Assembly (NCBI GenBank): GCA_030612485.1
Contig: JAUWNS010000130.1
Span: 1-6,787 of the forward strand
Reading direction: 5' to 3'
Source: Candidatus Bipolaricaulota bacterium
Lineage (GTDB): Bacteria > Bipolaricaulota > Bipolaricaulia > UBA7950 > UBA9294
DNA length: 6,787 nt
Within the stretch, counting starts at the first letter, position 1, and the number at the start of each line of letters is the position of its first letter. The translations under genes and the position numbers were made by a program. Positions 1 to 4,706 of this stretch are shown here, one piece after another. The notes under the pieces were generated by a model, which searched no databases, had not been told where the DNA came from, and saw only the letters and a program-made list of their open reading frames with translations.

Positions 1-668
1 AGTGGCTCGATCACCGCTCTCGTCAGCCGGAGTGGGTGATCGACGAAACGGATGATCCCGTAGCGGTCGAGCACAAGTGTGTGCGGGATTCCGGAGACGC
101 CATAGAGGCGTGCTACCTTCTGACTGGCAGAGGCCGATTCCCACAAGCCGATCACGTCATCGTACCCGTTATCTTTCAGGTAGTTCGCAGCATCCGCCTC
201 GGTACGATCGAGGCTCACACCGATCATTACCACTCCCTGATCCCGGTACGCCTGGTGCAGATCCTTCAGTCCGGGCATAGAAGAACGACACGGCGCACAC
301 CAACTCGCCCAGAAATCGATGATTACGACCTTTCCGCGGTAATCGGAGAGGGAAACACTCTTCCCATTAAGGCCCTTAAGGGTAAATCCCGGTGCGGTCT
401 CTCCTACATGGGTTCCCGTCGGCACAGCAACCGGACCATCCGGGGATGGGTCAGTGGAGGCGGGGCGATCATCTTGCTCCTCGGCAGAGGGAGATGGAAT
501 ATCGCGTGCCTCGTCCGCTCCCGAGGCTACCACCGTGGGCTCTGGAGCGGAGCTACGGTCAACAAGTAAGCTCCCTGCTATAGCACCGACTACGACCAGA
601 AGGACGATCACCACAAAGGGGATCAGCCAGCGTCCGTTCTTCTTCTTTTCCGTTTGTGGCTCGTTCAT
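1..668 (-). CDS. TlpA/ResA-family membrane-anchored thiol-disulfide oxidoreductase, C-terminus cut by window edge
   Basis: A 222-codon open frame runs off the left edge with no stop. Residues 1-13 are charged (EKKKNGR). Residues about 14-36 form one hydrophobic segment with no obvious cleavage site, so it is probably a membrane anchor with the rest exported. Residues about 37-85 are a Pro/Ser/Asp/Glu-rich linker. From about residue 88 a thioredoxin-like domain begins (GETAPGFTLKGLNGK) with the redox motif WCAPC (Cys124, Cys127) after VVIIDFWAS, and the cis-proline loop GIPHT (Pro195). This is the layout of TlpA/ResA/AhpC-TSA proteins, which reduce extracytoplasmic disulfides, for example in cytochrome c maturation; the actual substrate is unknown. 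The domain is nearly complete, so few residues are probably missing. The ATG start is supported by AAGGAGG at 673-679, four bases upstream. It is divergent from the ArsR gene across an 89-bp gap. No clear promoter was found for it. Confidence 0.93.
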   Translation of the reverse strand, partial: MNEPQTEKKKNGRWLIPFVVIVLLVVVGAIAGSLLVDRSSAPEPTVVASGADEARDIPSPSAEEQDDRPASTDPSPDGPVAVPTGTHVGETAPGFTLKGLNGKSVSLSDYRGKVVIIDFWASWCAPCRSSMPGLKDLHQAYRDQGVVMIGVSLDRTEADAANYLKDNGYDDVIGLWESASASQKVARLYGVSGIPHTLVLDRYGIIRFVDHPLRLTRAVIEP

Positions 669-707
669 CCTGCCTCCTTCTTTTGGGTGCGATCTTCGTG
701 CATATTC

Positions 708-736
708 TTGATATTTTCGTACAATGATATTATTAT
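708..736 (+). promoter_or_regulatory. Sigma-70-type promoter of the ArsR-family gene
   Basis: TTGATA at 708-713 and TATTAT at 731-736 each match the sigma-70 consensus at five of six bases and are separated by exactly 17 bp. The predicted start of transcription near 743 leaves a leader of about 15 bases carrying AGGAGGT (748-754) just before the ATG at 758. TGATATT occurs twice as a direct repeat (709-715 and 725-731), and CTTACTAAG (737-745) is palindromic apart from its centre. Either could be part of an operator, but no long perfect dyad is present, so the operator is not assigned. The same 89-bp gap must also hold the promoter of the divergent thioredoxin gene. Confidence 0.72.
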
Positions 737-757
737 CTTACTAAGCGAGGAGGTAAA

Positions 758-1114
758 ATGCAAGACTCGGTCTGTTGCGAGATTGCTGAGTTCATAGCCG
801 TCCTTGCGAATCCCTACCGGGTTCGCATCCTGTGCGTGTTGTTCGATGGAGAGGCGAGCGTCGGCGAGATCGCCCGCGCGGTGAGCCTGCCTCCAGCACA
901 CGTCTCCTCTCATCTGCGAGTCCTCTACGACCGTGGGTATGTCGATCGCCGCCGGGAGTGGAAACAGGTCTTCTACTCCCTCCGCGAGCCGCGAATAGAG
1001 TCTTTTCTCACCATGGCCGCGAGCTTCACCTCCGCAGGAGAGTCCTCCGCAGGAGAGTCCTCCGTAGGAGAGTCCTCCAGAGGAGAGTCCTCCCCCACAT
1101 CGAGCGATCGCTGA
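758..1114 (+). CDS. ArsR-family winged-helix transcriptional regulator with a C-terminal GESS-repeat tail
   Basis: This 118-residue protein has the ArsR fold: helices at residues 8-30 (FIAVLANPYRVRILCVLF), a helix-turn-helix at about 34-62 (SVGEIARAVSLPPAHVSSHL, recognition helix near 46-57), and a wing at about 62-75 (DRRREWKQVFYSL). The family consists of homodimeric repressors released by metals, persulfides, oxidants or other signals. The classical arsenic motif ELCVCDL is absent, but cysteines occur at 6, 7 and 26 and could form a thiol or metal site; this is inference. Residues 93-112 are four tandem xGESS pentapeptides, giving an acidic, serine-rich, probably disordered tail that is not typical of ArsR proteins. 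The start is supported by AGGAGGT at 748-754 and a strong promoter. Its divergent position suggests control of itself and of the thioredoxin gene. Confidence 0.92.
   Translation: MQDSVCCEIAEFIAVLANPYRVRILCVLFDGEASVGEIARAVSLPPAHVSSHLRVLYDRGYVDRRREWKQVFYSLREPRIESFLTMAASFTSAGESSAGESSVGESSRGESSPTSSDR
1034..1093 (+). repeat. Four tandem copies of a 15-bp unit inside the ArsR gene
   Basis: Units begin at 1034, 1049, 1064 and 1079. Each ends in GGAGAGTCCTCC and varies only in its first three bases (gca, gca, gta, aga). In frame they encode AGESS, AGESS, VGESS and RGESS. Because the unit is a multiple of three, gain or loss of copies would change tail length without breaking the frame. The 12-base core is a near-palindrome (GGAG...CTCC), so the array can also fold into short hairpins. 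Confidence 0.95.
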
Positions 1115-1324
1115 AACCACCGCCTTTTGCCAAGAGAAACACGTTAAGATACGAGTTCCACTTCCCGCGTGAACCTTTTCCCCGCGTATGGCTACTTACT
1201 TTATGGTTCCTCATCGTTTCCAGTGGGTAGCTGAAGATACGGTACGTAACAGAGTACCTCTCGCGAAATCGCGAAACAGTGATGCGTAATGAGTGAAGGG
1301 TAATGAGAAAGAGCAAAAGCAGTT
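1115..1324. other. Non-coding stretch between the ArsR gene and the repeat cluster
   Basis: No gene is supported here. Small features are GGTAC/GTACC arms at 1241-1245 and 1254-1258, two TCGCGA palindromes two bases apart (1261-1266, 1269-1274), and a GTAATGAG direct repeat near 1287 and 1301. No hairpin followed by a T-run was found after the ArsR stop, so no intrinsic terminator can be assigned. Confidence 0.5.
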
Positions 1325-1352
1325 TCTCGCAAAGACGCAGAGACGCAGAGAA
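1325..1352 (-). repeat. Partial arm of the interspersed TTTGCG repeat
   Basis: The plus strand reads TCTCGCAAAGACGCAGAG and continues with a further GACGCAGAGAAC, a period-8 run of CGCAAAGA/CGCAGAGA units. The same TCTCGCAAAGACGCA junction appears in the fuller copy at 1496-1510, so this is probably a broken copy lacking the central hairpin. Confidence 0.6.
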
Positions 1353-1404
1353 CAGCAGGAAGAGGGTAAAAGACCAAGGATCAAAGGCATGTCTTAGCGT
1401 TCTT

Positions 1405-1418
1405 GGTGTCGCGACACC
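1405..1418. repeat. Perfect 14-bp palindrome
   Basis: GGTGTCGCGACACC is its own reverse complement. It lies inside the repeat cluster and away from any recognised promoter. It may be part of a degraded repeat, a hairpin tip or a protein-binding site; nothing nearby decides between these. Confidence 0.6.
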
Positions 1419-1428
1419 TTGGCGCCTA

Positions 1429-1451
1429 CCTGTGCCGGCGAGGCAGACAGG
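1429..1451. repeat. CCTG...CAGG hairpin element, copy 1
   Basis: Outer arms CCTG (1429-1432) and CAGG (1448-1451) continue into TGCC (1433-1436) and GGCA (1442-1445) with a GA bulge and a five-base loop. A hairpin with the same CCTG/CAGG outer arms lies at 1669-1694. Copy 1 abuts the large repeat copy A exactly where that copy's distal arm is lost, which suggests insertion of one element into or next to the other. Confidence 0.55.
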
Positions 1452-1522
1452 GCTTGAGTGAGTGCAACGAACGGGCGAGAGGAAAAGCTTGTGCCTCTCG
1501 CAAAGACGCAAAGAACGCAAAG
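1450..1522 (-). repeat. Interspersed hairpin repeat, copy A (minus orientation)
   Basis: The centre is a perfect 8-bp stem, GCGAGAGG (1475-1482) and CCTCTCGC (1494-1501), around an 11-base loop containing AAGCTT. On the minus strand it is preceded by a period-8/9 TTTGCG run (to 1522) and followed by CCCGTTCGTTGCA and CACTCAAGCC. The same order of blocks occurs on the plus strand at about 4376-4460 and 4514-4587. Copy A lacks the final CGCAAAGATC block seen in the others and is joined there to the CCTG/CAGG hairpin. The element carries no gene; short reading frames through it are low-complexity by-products. Confidence 0.85.
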
Positions 1523-1559
1523 GAAAGCGTTGCATAGGGAAGAACTAGAACCGAATTCC

Positions 1560-1590
1560 ATTCTTCGTGTCCTTCGTGCTCTTCGTGGTG
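1560..1590 (-). repeat. Period-9 CACGAAGAG-type tandem repeat
   Basis: On the minus strand this reads CACGAAGAG, CACGAAGGA, CACGAAGAA: three 9-base units preceded by CAC. GAATTC sites lie on both sides (1553-1558 and 1590-1595). The sequence type, which translates to strings such as HHEEHEGHEE, is familiar as non-coding interspersed repeat material in environmental bacterial genomes, so it should not be read as a gene. Confidence 0.7.
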
Positions 1591-1668
1591 AATTCTCCTC
1601 GACCTCCGGTCTTGCTTCGCAACCGGCATCCGTCCCGGGCTAACCGAAATTAGAGGTCACTACCCACT

Positions 1669-1694
1669 CCTGCCTCTACCTGGCGGTAGACAGG
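1669..1694. repeat. CCTG...CAGG hairpin element, copy 2
   Basis: Arms CCTG (1669-1672) and TCTACC (1675-1680) pair with GGTAGA (1685-1690) and CAGG (1691-1694), giving a 10-bp stem with a two-base bulge and a TGGC loop. It starts 34 bases beyond the stop of the minus-strand flavodoxin-fold gene and is enclosed by AGAGGT/ACCTCT arms (1652-1657, 1722-1727). It could mark the end of that transcript, but no T-run follows on the minus strand, so it is not called an intrinsic terminator. Confidence 0.65.
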
Positions 1695-1728
1695 TGCAGC
1701 AGGCAGGCGAAACGACAAGGAACCTCTT

Positions 1729-2403
1729 TTAGCGTTGATACGGCCGATCGCGGAGTTTCTTTCGAACACCGTACCGTTTGGCTTTTTGTCGCCATTCAAG
1801 GTTCCCCATTGTCGTATACATCCTCTTGGGAATGAGCGGCTTAGCCATGAGGCGGATCGCTTCATCGGGCACGGGTTTGTTCTCCACAAGCGCGTCCGCA
1901 GTGAGATCGAGTGACTTGACGATGTTGCGGACCATCCCGCCTCTGTCTTTCAGTCGTTGACCAGAGACGGCTCCACCCATCCCCAACGCAAGACCTCCGG
2001 CCCACTCCAAACCCGAGGCGAGGGCGAAATGGCGGCAGATGGCGAGAGCTACGTTGTTATGCTGAGCTTCCGGAAATCCACAGTTGGAAATGGCGGCAAA
2101 CCGCGTGTTCTTCTCAGAGCGGTGCTCGGAGATCAATTCCATAGCTTGGATGACAGGCGCGGGGAGGCTGTCCACGTAGAGAGGGAAAGAGAGGATGATG
2201 AGGTCAGTGTCTTCGACGGCTTCAAGGAGGGTCGTTCGCCCCTTGTCCGACTGAAGAGTCGTTCGGATGAAGATAGTTTCGCTGCTCCATCCCCGTGCTC
2301 CCATCTTATCGATCACATAGGAACCCAACGCTTCTGAGACACTCTTTCCGGGTGCTTTAGGGCTGCCAACCAGAAAGAGAACACGCTTCGCTTCACTGCT
2401 CAT
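1729..2403 (-). CDS. Flavodoxin-fold NAD(P)H-dependent oxidoreductase
   Basis: This 224-residue protein opens with a beta strand and phosphate-binding loop (RVLFLVGSPKAPGKSVSEAL, residues 7-26). It continues with a second flavodoxin strand and flavin-contacting loop (DTDLIILSFPLYVDSLPAPV, about 65-84) and then RFAAISNCGFPEAQHNN (about 101-117). This is the pattern of the NADPH-dependent FMN reductase / NAD(P)H oxidoreductase superfamily, cytoplasmic FMN proteins that move electrons from pyridine nucleotides or ferredoxin to acceptors. No iron-sulfur cysteine cluster is present, only isolated cysteines (108, 123). The last 35 residues are strongly basic. The ATG start overlaps the upstream stop as ATGA, with GGGGGT about eight bases before it, indicating translational coupling to the iron-sulfur flavodoxin. 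The substrate cannot be told from sequence. Confidence 0.87.
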   Translation of the reverse strand: MSSEAKRVLFLVGSPKAPGKSVSEALGSYVIDKMGARGWSSETIFIRTTLQSDKGRTTLLEAVEDTDLIILSFPLYVDSLPAPVIQAMELISEHRSEKNTRFAAISNCGFPEAQHNNVALAICRHFALASGLEWAGGLALGMGGAVSGQRLKDRGGMVRNIVKSLDLTADALVENKPVPDEAIRLMAKPLIPKRMYTTMGNLEWRQKAKRYGVRKKLRDRPYQR

Positions 2404-2975
2404 GGTCTTACCCCCAGCTCGTTGAGCGTTACACGAATAACCCCTTGAATCTCGGCCTCGGTCTGGTCTTCGTAGACCACACGCGCTGCGTGCGCCGGGT
2501 TGTGCAGGTTGATGGCGTTTCTGCTAATCAGCGTTTTGAAGATCCGCTCACTCTCCTCATCTGGTTGATGTAGGATACCCACACCGAGGAGCTTCGGTGC
2601 GTATGCGTAGCGCTTCTTGTGATGAACCTCGCCGTTGATTCTGGTAAAGAAGGGGGAGACGAGCGATATGGAGCGGTCGAGCGCTTTCTTCAACTCGCTT
2701 GAATAACCGCCGAAGGTTATGGGCGTGAAGTAGAGAACAAGATCGCTTTGGATCATCTTCCTCGTGACTTCGCGTGCATTGTCGTCAATCACGCAAACCC
2801 CGGGCGTCTGCACCCAGCATCCGAAACACCCCATACAAGGGGCGATTTCAATATTGCGCAAGATGAGATCCTCTACCTCCCACTGCAGCGACCGCAACTC
2901 CTGCACGATAAGCTCTCCGATACGATCGAGGTGTCGAGTGTTTTTACCTACTCCATTCAGCACAAGAGCCTTCAC
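2400..2975 (-). CDS. Iron-sulfur flavodoxin-like protein (FMN plus predicted [4Fe-4S])
   Basis: With the GTG start at 2975 the protein has 191 residues. It begins with a flavodoxin strand (VKALVLNGVGKNTRHLDRIG). It carries the compact cysteine motif Cys47-x2-Cys50-x2-Cys53-x7-Cys61 (CMGCFGCWVQTPGVC), the spacing known for the [4Fe-4S] ligands of iron-sulfur flavodoxins (Isf). FMN-loop residues YFTPITFGGYSSELKKALDR lie at about 82-101. Isf proteins are cytoplasmic electron carriers or reductases of anaerobes that take electrons from ferredoxin. An in-frame TTG at 3065 would add 30 residues, but these are not flavodoxin-like, and an excellent GGAGGAGG lies inside that extension, seven bases before the GTG. 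It is the first gene of a two-gene operon, overlapping the next gene by four bases. No convincing promoter was found upstream. Confidence 0.9.
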   Translation of the reverse strand: MKALVLNGVGKNTRHLDRIGELIVQELRSLQWEVEDLILRNIEIAPCMGCFGCWVQTPGVCVIDDNAREVTRKMIQSDLVLYFTPITFGGYSSELKKALDRSISLVSPFFTRINGEVHHKKRYAYAPKLLGVGILHQPDEESERIFKTLISRNAINLHNPAHAARVVYEDQTEAEIQGVIRVTLNELGVRP

Positions 2976-2982
2976 TAGTATC

Positions 2983-2990
2983 CCTCCTCC
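2983..2990 (-). promoter_or_regulatory. Ribosome binding site that fixes the GTG start of the iron-sulfur flavodoxin
   Basis: The minus strand reads GGAGGAGG followed by seven bases and GTG at 2975. No in-frame ATG exists between 3065 and this point. The site therefore favours the 191-residue product over the longer TTG-initiated form. Confidence 0.8.
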
Positions 2991-3088
2991 CACATGAGTC
3001 TTACAAGCTACAACGGAAAGCGTGTCCCAGGCAAACGCGTACGGAATATGCAAACTTGACTTCAATCGCTCTTTTGCTGCATGTTAAA

Positions 3089-3112
3089 GCAGGCTGTTGT
3101 ACCAGCCTATGC
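3089..3112. other. Short dyad upstream of the flavodoxin operon
   Basis: AGGCTG (3091-3096) and CAGCCT (3103-3108) form a perfect 6-bp stem around TTGTAC, extendable by GC/GC across a two-base bulge. It sits more than 100 bp upstream of the GTG start, between divergent genes, where a terminator would not be expected. It could be an operator or the edge of a repeat; no T-run is attached. Confidence 0.4.
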
Positions 3113-3130
3113 TCCTTGCAAAACAGAAGC

Positions 3131-3273
3131 TTTCACCGCCGAGAACACGGAGCACGCAGAGAGGGCAGGATTGAGTGATTGAGCGAGTGAGTGATTTAGT
3201 GATTTAAACTCCCAATCTCCCGATGATTCAATCTTCCGATCTCTCAATTCCTCAGTGCCCTCTGCGGTAAGAT
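3131..3273. repeat. MITE-like imperfect inverted repeat, about 140 bp
   Basis: The left end (ACCGCCGAG at 3135-3143) matches the reverse complement of the right end (ACCGCAGAG, from 3268 leftward) at eight of nine bases. Between them, GAGTGATTGAGCGAGTGAGT on the left faces related GATTGA/GAGAGAT stretches read from the opposite strand on the right. The centre lies near TTTAAA (about 3203-3208). No coding region is inside. The ACCGC-GAGAAC-type ends resemble the period-9 repeat material elsewhere in the window. Target-site duplications could not be established by eye. Confidence 0.6.
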
Positions 3274-3323
3274 GCTTGAAAACAGGAGTTGAACTTGAAG
3301 GCGAGCAGTAGAGAAGGTTTACG

Positions 3324-3361
3324 CAACAGGCTCAATGTTGGGCTGTAAAGCACGGATTTAC
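3324..3361 (+). other. Two small hairpins in the leader of the acetyltransferase gene
   Basis: CAACA/TGTTG (3324-3328, 3336-3340) and GTAAA/TTTAC (3345-3349, 3357-3361) each have 5-bp stems and 7-base loops, lying 24-60 bases before the start codon. They may be chance dyads or a weak regulatory leader. No consensus promoter could be placed with confidence here. Confidence 0.3.
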
Positions 3362-3384
3362 GTGAAAGTTTAGGGGGTATGAGG

Positions 3385-4167
3385 ATGAAGATCATCGATC
3401 TGACCGATGAATACAAGGAGCTCTATTTCGTCTGCCTCGAAGACTGGTCGGACGAGATGGAGGAGGCGGGGGATAAGAAACGCGTATGGTACGACAAGAT
3501 GGAGGGGAGAGGCCTCAGGGTCAAGCTGGCCCTTGATGATACGGGCACAGTCGGCGGGATGATCCAATACGCCCCGATCGAGCACTCCTTTGTCGAAGGG
3601 AAGGATCTCTACTTCATCTACTGCATCTGGGTCCACGGATACAAGAAGGGAAGAGGAAACTTCCAAAAACAGGGGATGGGGAAGGCCCTCCTTGCGGCCG
3701 CAGAGAGTGATGCAGAAGGGAGAGGGGCAAAAGGAATAGTCGCTTGGGGAGTATCCCTGCCCTTCTGGATGCGAGCTTCATGGTTCAAGAAACAGGGCTA
3801 CCTCAAGGTGGATAAGGAGAGCACTCAGGTGCTCCTGTGGAAGCCGTTCACAGATGCTGCTATCCCTCCCAAATGGATCAAGGAGAAGAAGAAGCCGGAG
3901 AGAATCTCTGGGAAGGTAGTGGTAACCTCCTTCACAAACGGATGGTGCCCTGCGCAAAACATCGTCTACGAACGGGCAAAACGAGCGGCAGCCGAGTTTG
4001 ACAACAAGGTTATCTTCCAGGAGATCGACACATTCGACCGCCGCACCATGCTTGAATGGGGCCACTCGGATGCCCTGTTCATCGACGGGAAAGAGGTTCG
4101 GACAGGACCGCCGCCTTCATACGAGAAGCTGAAGAAGCTTATCGAGCGGAGGGTCAAGAGACTGTAG
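3385..4167 (+). CDS. GNAT N-acetyltransferase fused to a C-terminal YoaP/thioredoxin-like domain
   Basis: Residues about 1-155 form a GNAT fold that uses acetyl-CoA to acetylate an amine. Strands LRVKLALDDTGTVGGMIQYAP (44-64) and DLYFIYCIWVHGY (74-86) lead into the acetyl-CoA loop FQKQGMGKALLAAAE (93-107), with GYLKVDKESTQVLLWKPF closing the domain. After a Lys-rich linker (163-172) comes a second domain (about 177-260): VVVTSFTNGWCPAQN (Cys188), VIFQEIDTFDRR, ALFIDGKEVRTGPPPSYEKLKKLI. This resembles the YoaP-like domain found behind acetyltransferases, a thioredoxin-like fold with a single Cys (CPAQ, not CxxC). The substrate is unknown. An ATG six bases earlier (3379) is possible, but AGGGGG (3372-3377) is only one base from it and seven from 3385, which favours the 260-residue form. 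It converges on transketolase. Confidence 0.88.
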   Translation: MKIIDLTDEYKELYFVCLEDWSDEMEEAGDKKRVWYDKMEGRGLRVKLALDDTGTVGGMIQYAPIEHSFVEGKDLYFIYCIWVHGYKKGRGNFQKQGMGKALLAAAESDAEGRGAKGIVAWGVSLPFWMRASWFKKQGYLKVDKESTQVLLWKPFTDAAIPPKWIKEKKKPERISGKVVVTSFTNGWCPAQNIVYERAKRAAAEFDNKVIFQEIDTFDRRTMLEWGHSDALFIDGKEVRTGPPPSYEKLKKLIERRVKRL

Positions 4168-4375
4168 CCAACTATTCCGGCTCCTCACGCTCCAGGCAAG
4201 GTACGGGGGGTTATAAGAGGCTCCTCTCGAGATATTCCTGTGCGATAAAAACCGAAGCATCATTACCGTGGCCTCTCTGCCGACCAGGCGGAAGAACCGT
4301 ATTCCTTTTCTCTTGCCAAGATGCCAGGATTATCGGTCTTCGTCCAGCCCTGCCCCTACCTGTTCTTCCGCTCCT
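4168..4375. other. Non-coding stretch after the acetyltransferase gene
   Basis: No gene is supported. AGAGG-CT-CCTCT (4216-4227) could form a tiny hairpin, but its loop is too short as written and no T-run follows. No intrinsic terminator is visible for the acetyltransferase gene. The right part (from about 4340) grades into the repeat cluster. Confidence 0.45.
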
Positions 4376-4460
4376 CTCTGCGTCTTTGCGCCTTTGCGAG
4401 AGACAAGCTTTTCCTCTCGCCCGTTTGCTACGCTCACTCAAGCCGCAAAGATCGCTAAGA
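4376..4460 (+). repeat. Interspersed hairpin repeat, copy B (plus orientation)
   Basis: A period-8 run of TTTGCGTC/TTTGCGCC-type units (about 4376-4398) leads into the stem GCGAGAG (4396-4402) and CTCTCGC (4414-4420) around a loop with AAGCTT. It is followed by CCCGTTTGCTACG, CTCACTCAAGCC and the distal arm GCAAAGATCGCTAAG. The distal GCAAAG is inverted relative to the opening TTTGC, so the whole unit is a nested inverted repeat. It has the same block order as copy A, on the opposite strand. Confidence 0.85.
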
Positions 4461-4513
4461 AAGGCCCTAACTCTTGAGTTCCAAACATCTTTTTCTCTTT
4501 GCCCATTTACGTT

Positions 4514-4587
4514 TTTCTTTGCGTCTTGGCGAGAGGCACAAGCTTTTCTTCTCGCCCGCTCGCTCAAGCCGCAAAGATCACCAAGGG
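4514..4587 (+). repeat. Interspersed hairpin repeat, copy C (plus orientation)
   Basis: TTTCTTTGCGTCTTG precedes the stem GCGAGAGG (4529-4536) and CTTCTCGC (4548-4555), which pairs fully if one G-T is allowed, around the same 11-base loop CACAAGCTTTT as copy A. CCCGCTCGCTCAAGCC and the distal arm GCAAAGATCACCAAGG follow. It is about 10 bases shorter than copy B between CCCG and CTCAAGCC. Confidence 0.85.
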
Positions 4588-4650
4588 GTACAGCTCAACG
4601 TCATTCTTGTTCTTGGTTTGTTCCGCACTTCGCTTCTCACCCTGTCTTCC

Positions 4651-4691
4651 CCTGTTCTCTGCGGCTCAGCGAGAGACTCATCTCTTGAGTC
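4651..4691 (+). repeat. Degenerate repeat remnant with hairpin downstream of transketolase
   Basis: TTCTCTGCGGCTCAGCGAGAG resembles the start of copies B and C but lacks the AAGCTT loop. GACTCA (4675-4680) and TGAGTC (4686-4691) make a perfect 6-bp stem with a five-base loop. On the minus strand this hairpin begins 15 bases after the transketolase stop, so it may lie near the transcript end, but no T-run follows it. Confidence 0.5.
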
Positions 4692-4706
4692 CTCCTCTGG
4701 GTTACC

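Noticed and set aside
36..569. 177-codon open frame on the plus strand
   Set aside because: It is antisense to the thioredoxin gene, which has a clear WCAPC motif, membrane anchor and ribosome binding site.
669..757. Second sigma-70 promoter for the divergent thioredoxin gene
   Set aside because: The only TTGTAC-like -35 candidate on the minus strand pairs with a TATGCA at 14-bp spacing, which is too short to support.
1325..1352. Possible CRISPR array from regularly spaced CGCAAAGA/CGCAGAGA units
   Set aside because: Units are only 8-9 bases with no unique spacers between them, so this is a tandem repeat.
1026..1535. 169-codon minus-strand frame rich in LRLCE, LREAQ and GGLS-like strings
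   Set aside because: It is a translation of interspersed repeats and of the antisense of the 15-bp array; there is no ribosome binding site or recognisable domain.
2976..3065. Extension of the iron-sulfur flavodoxin to a TTG start at 3065
   Set aside because: The added residues lack family similarity, and a far better GGAGGAGG plus GTG start lies inside the extension.
4671..4691. Intrinsic terminator for transketolase
   Set aside because: The 6-bp hairpin is real but is not GC-rich and no T-run follows it on the minus strand.
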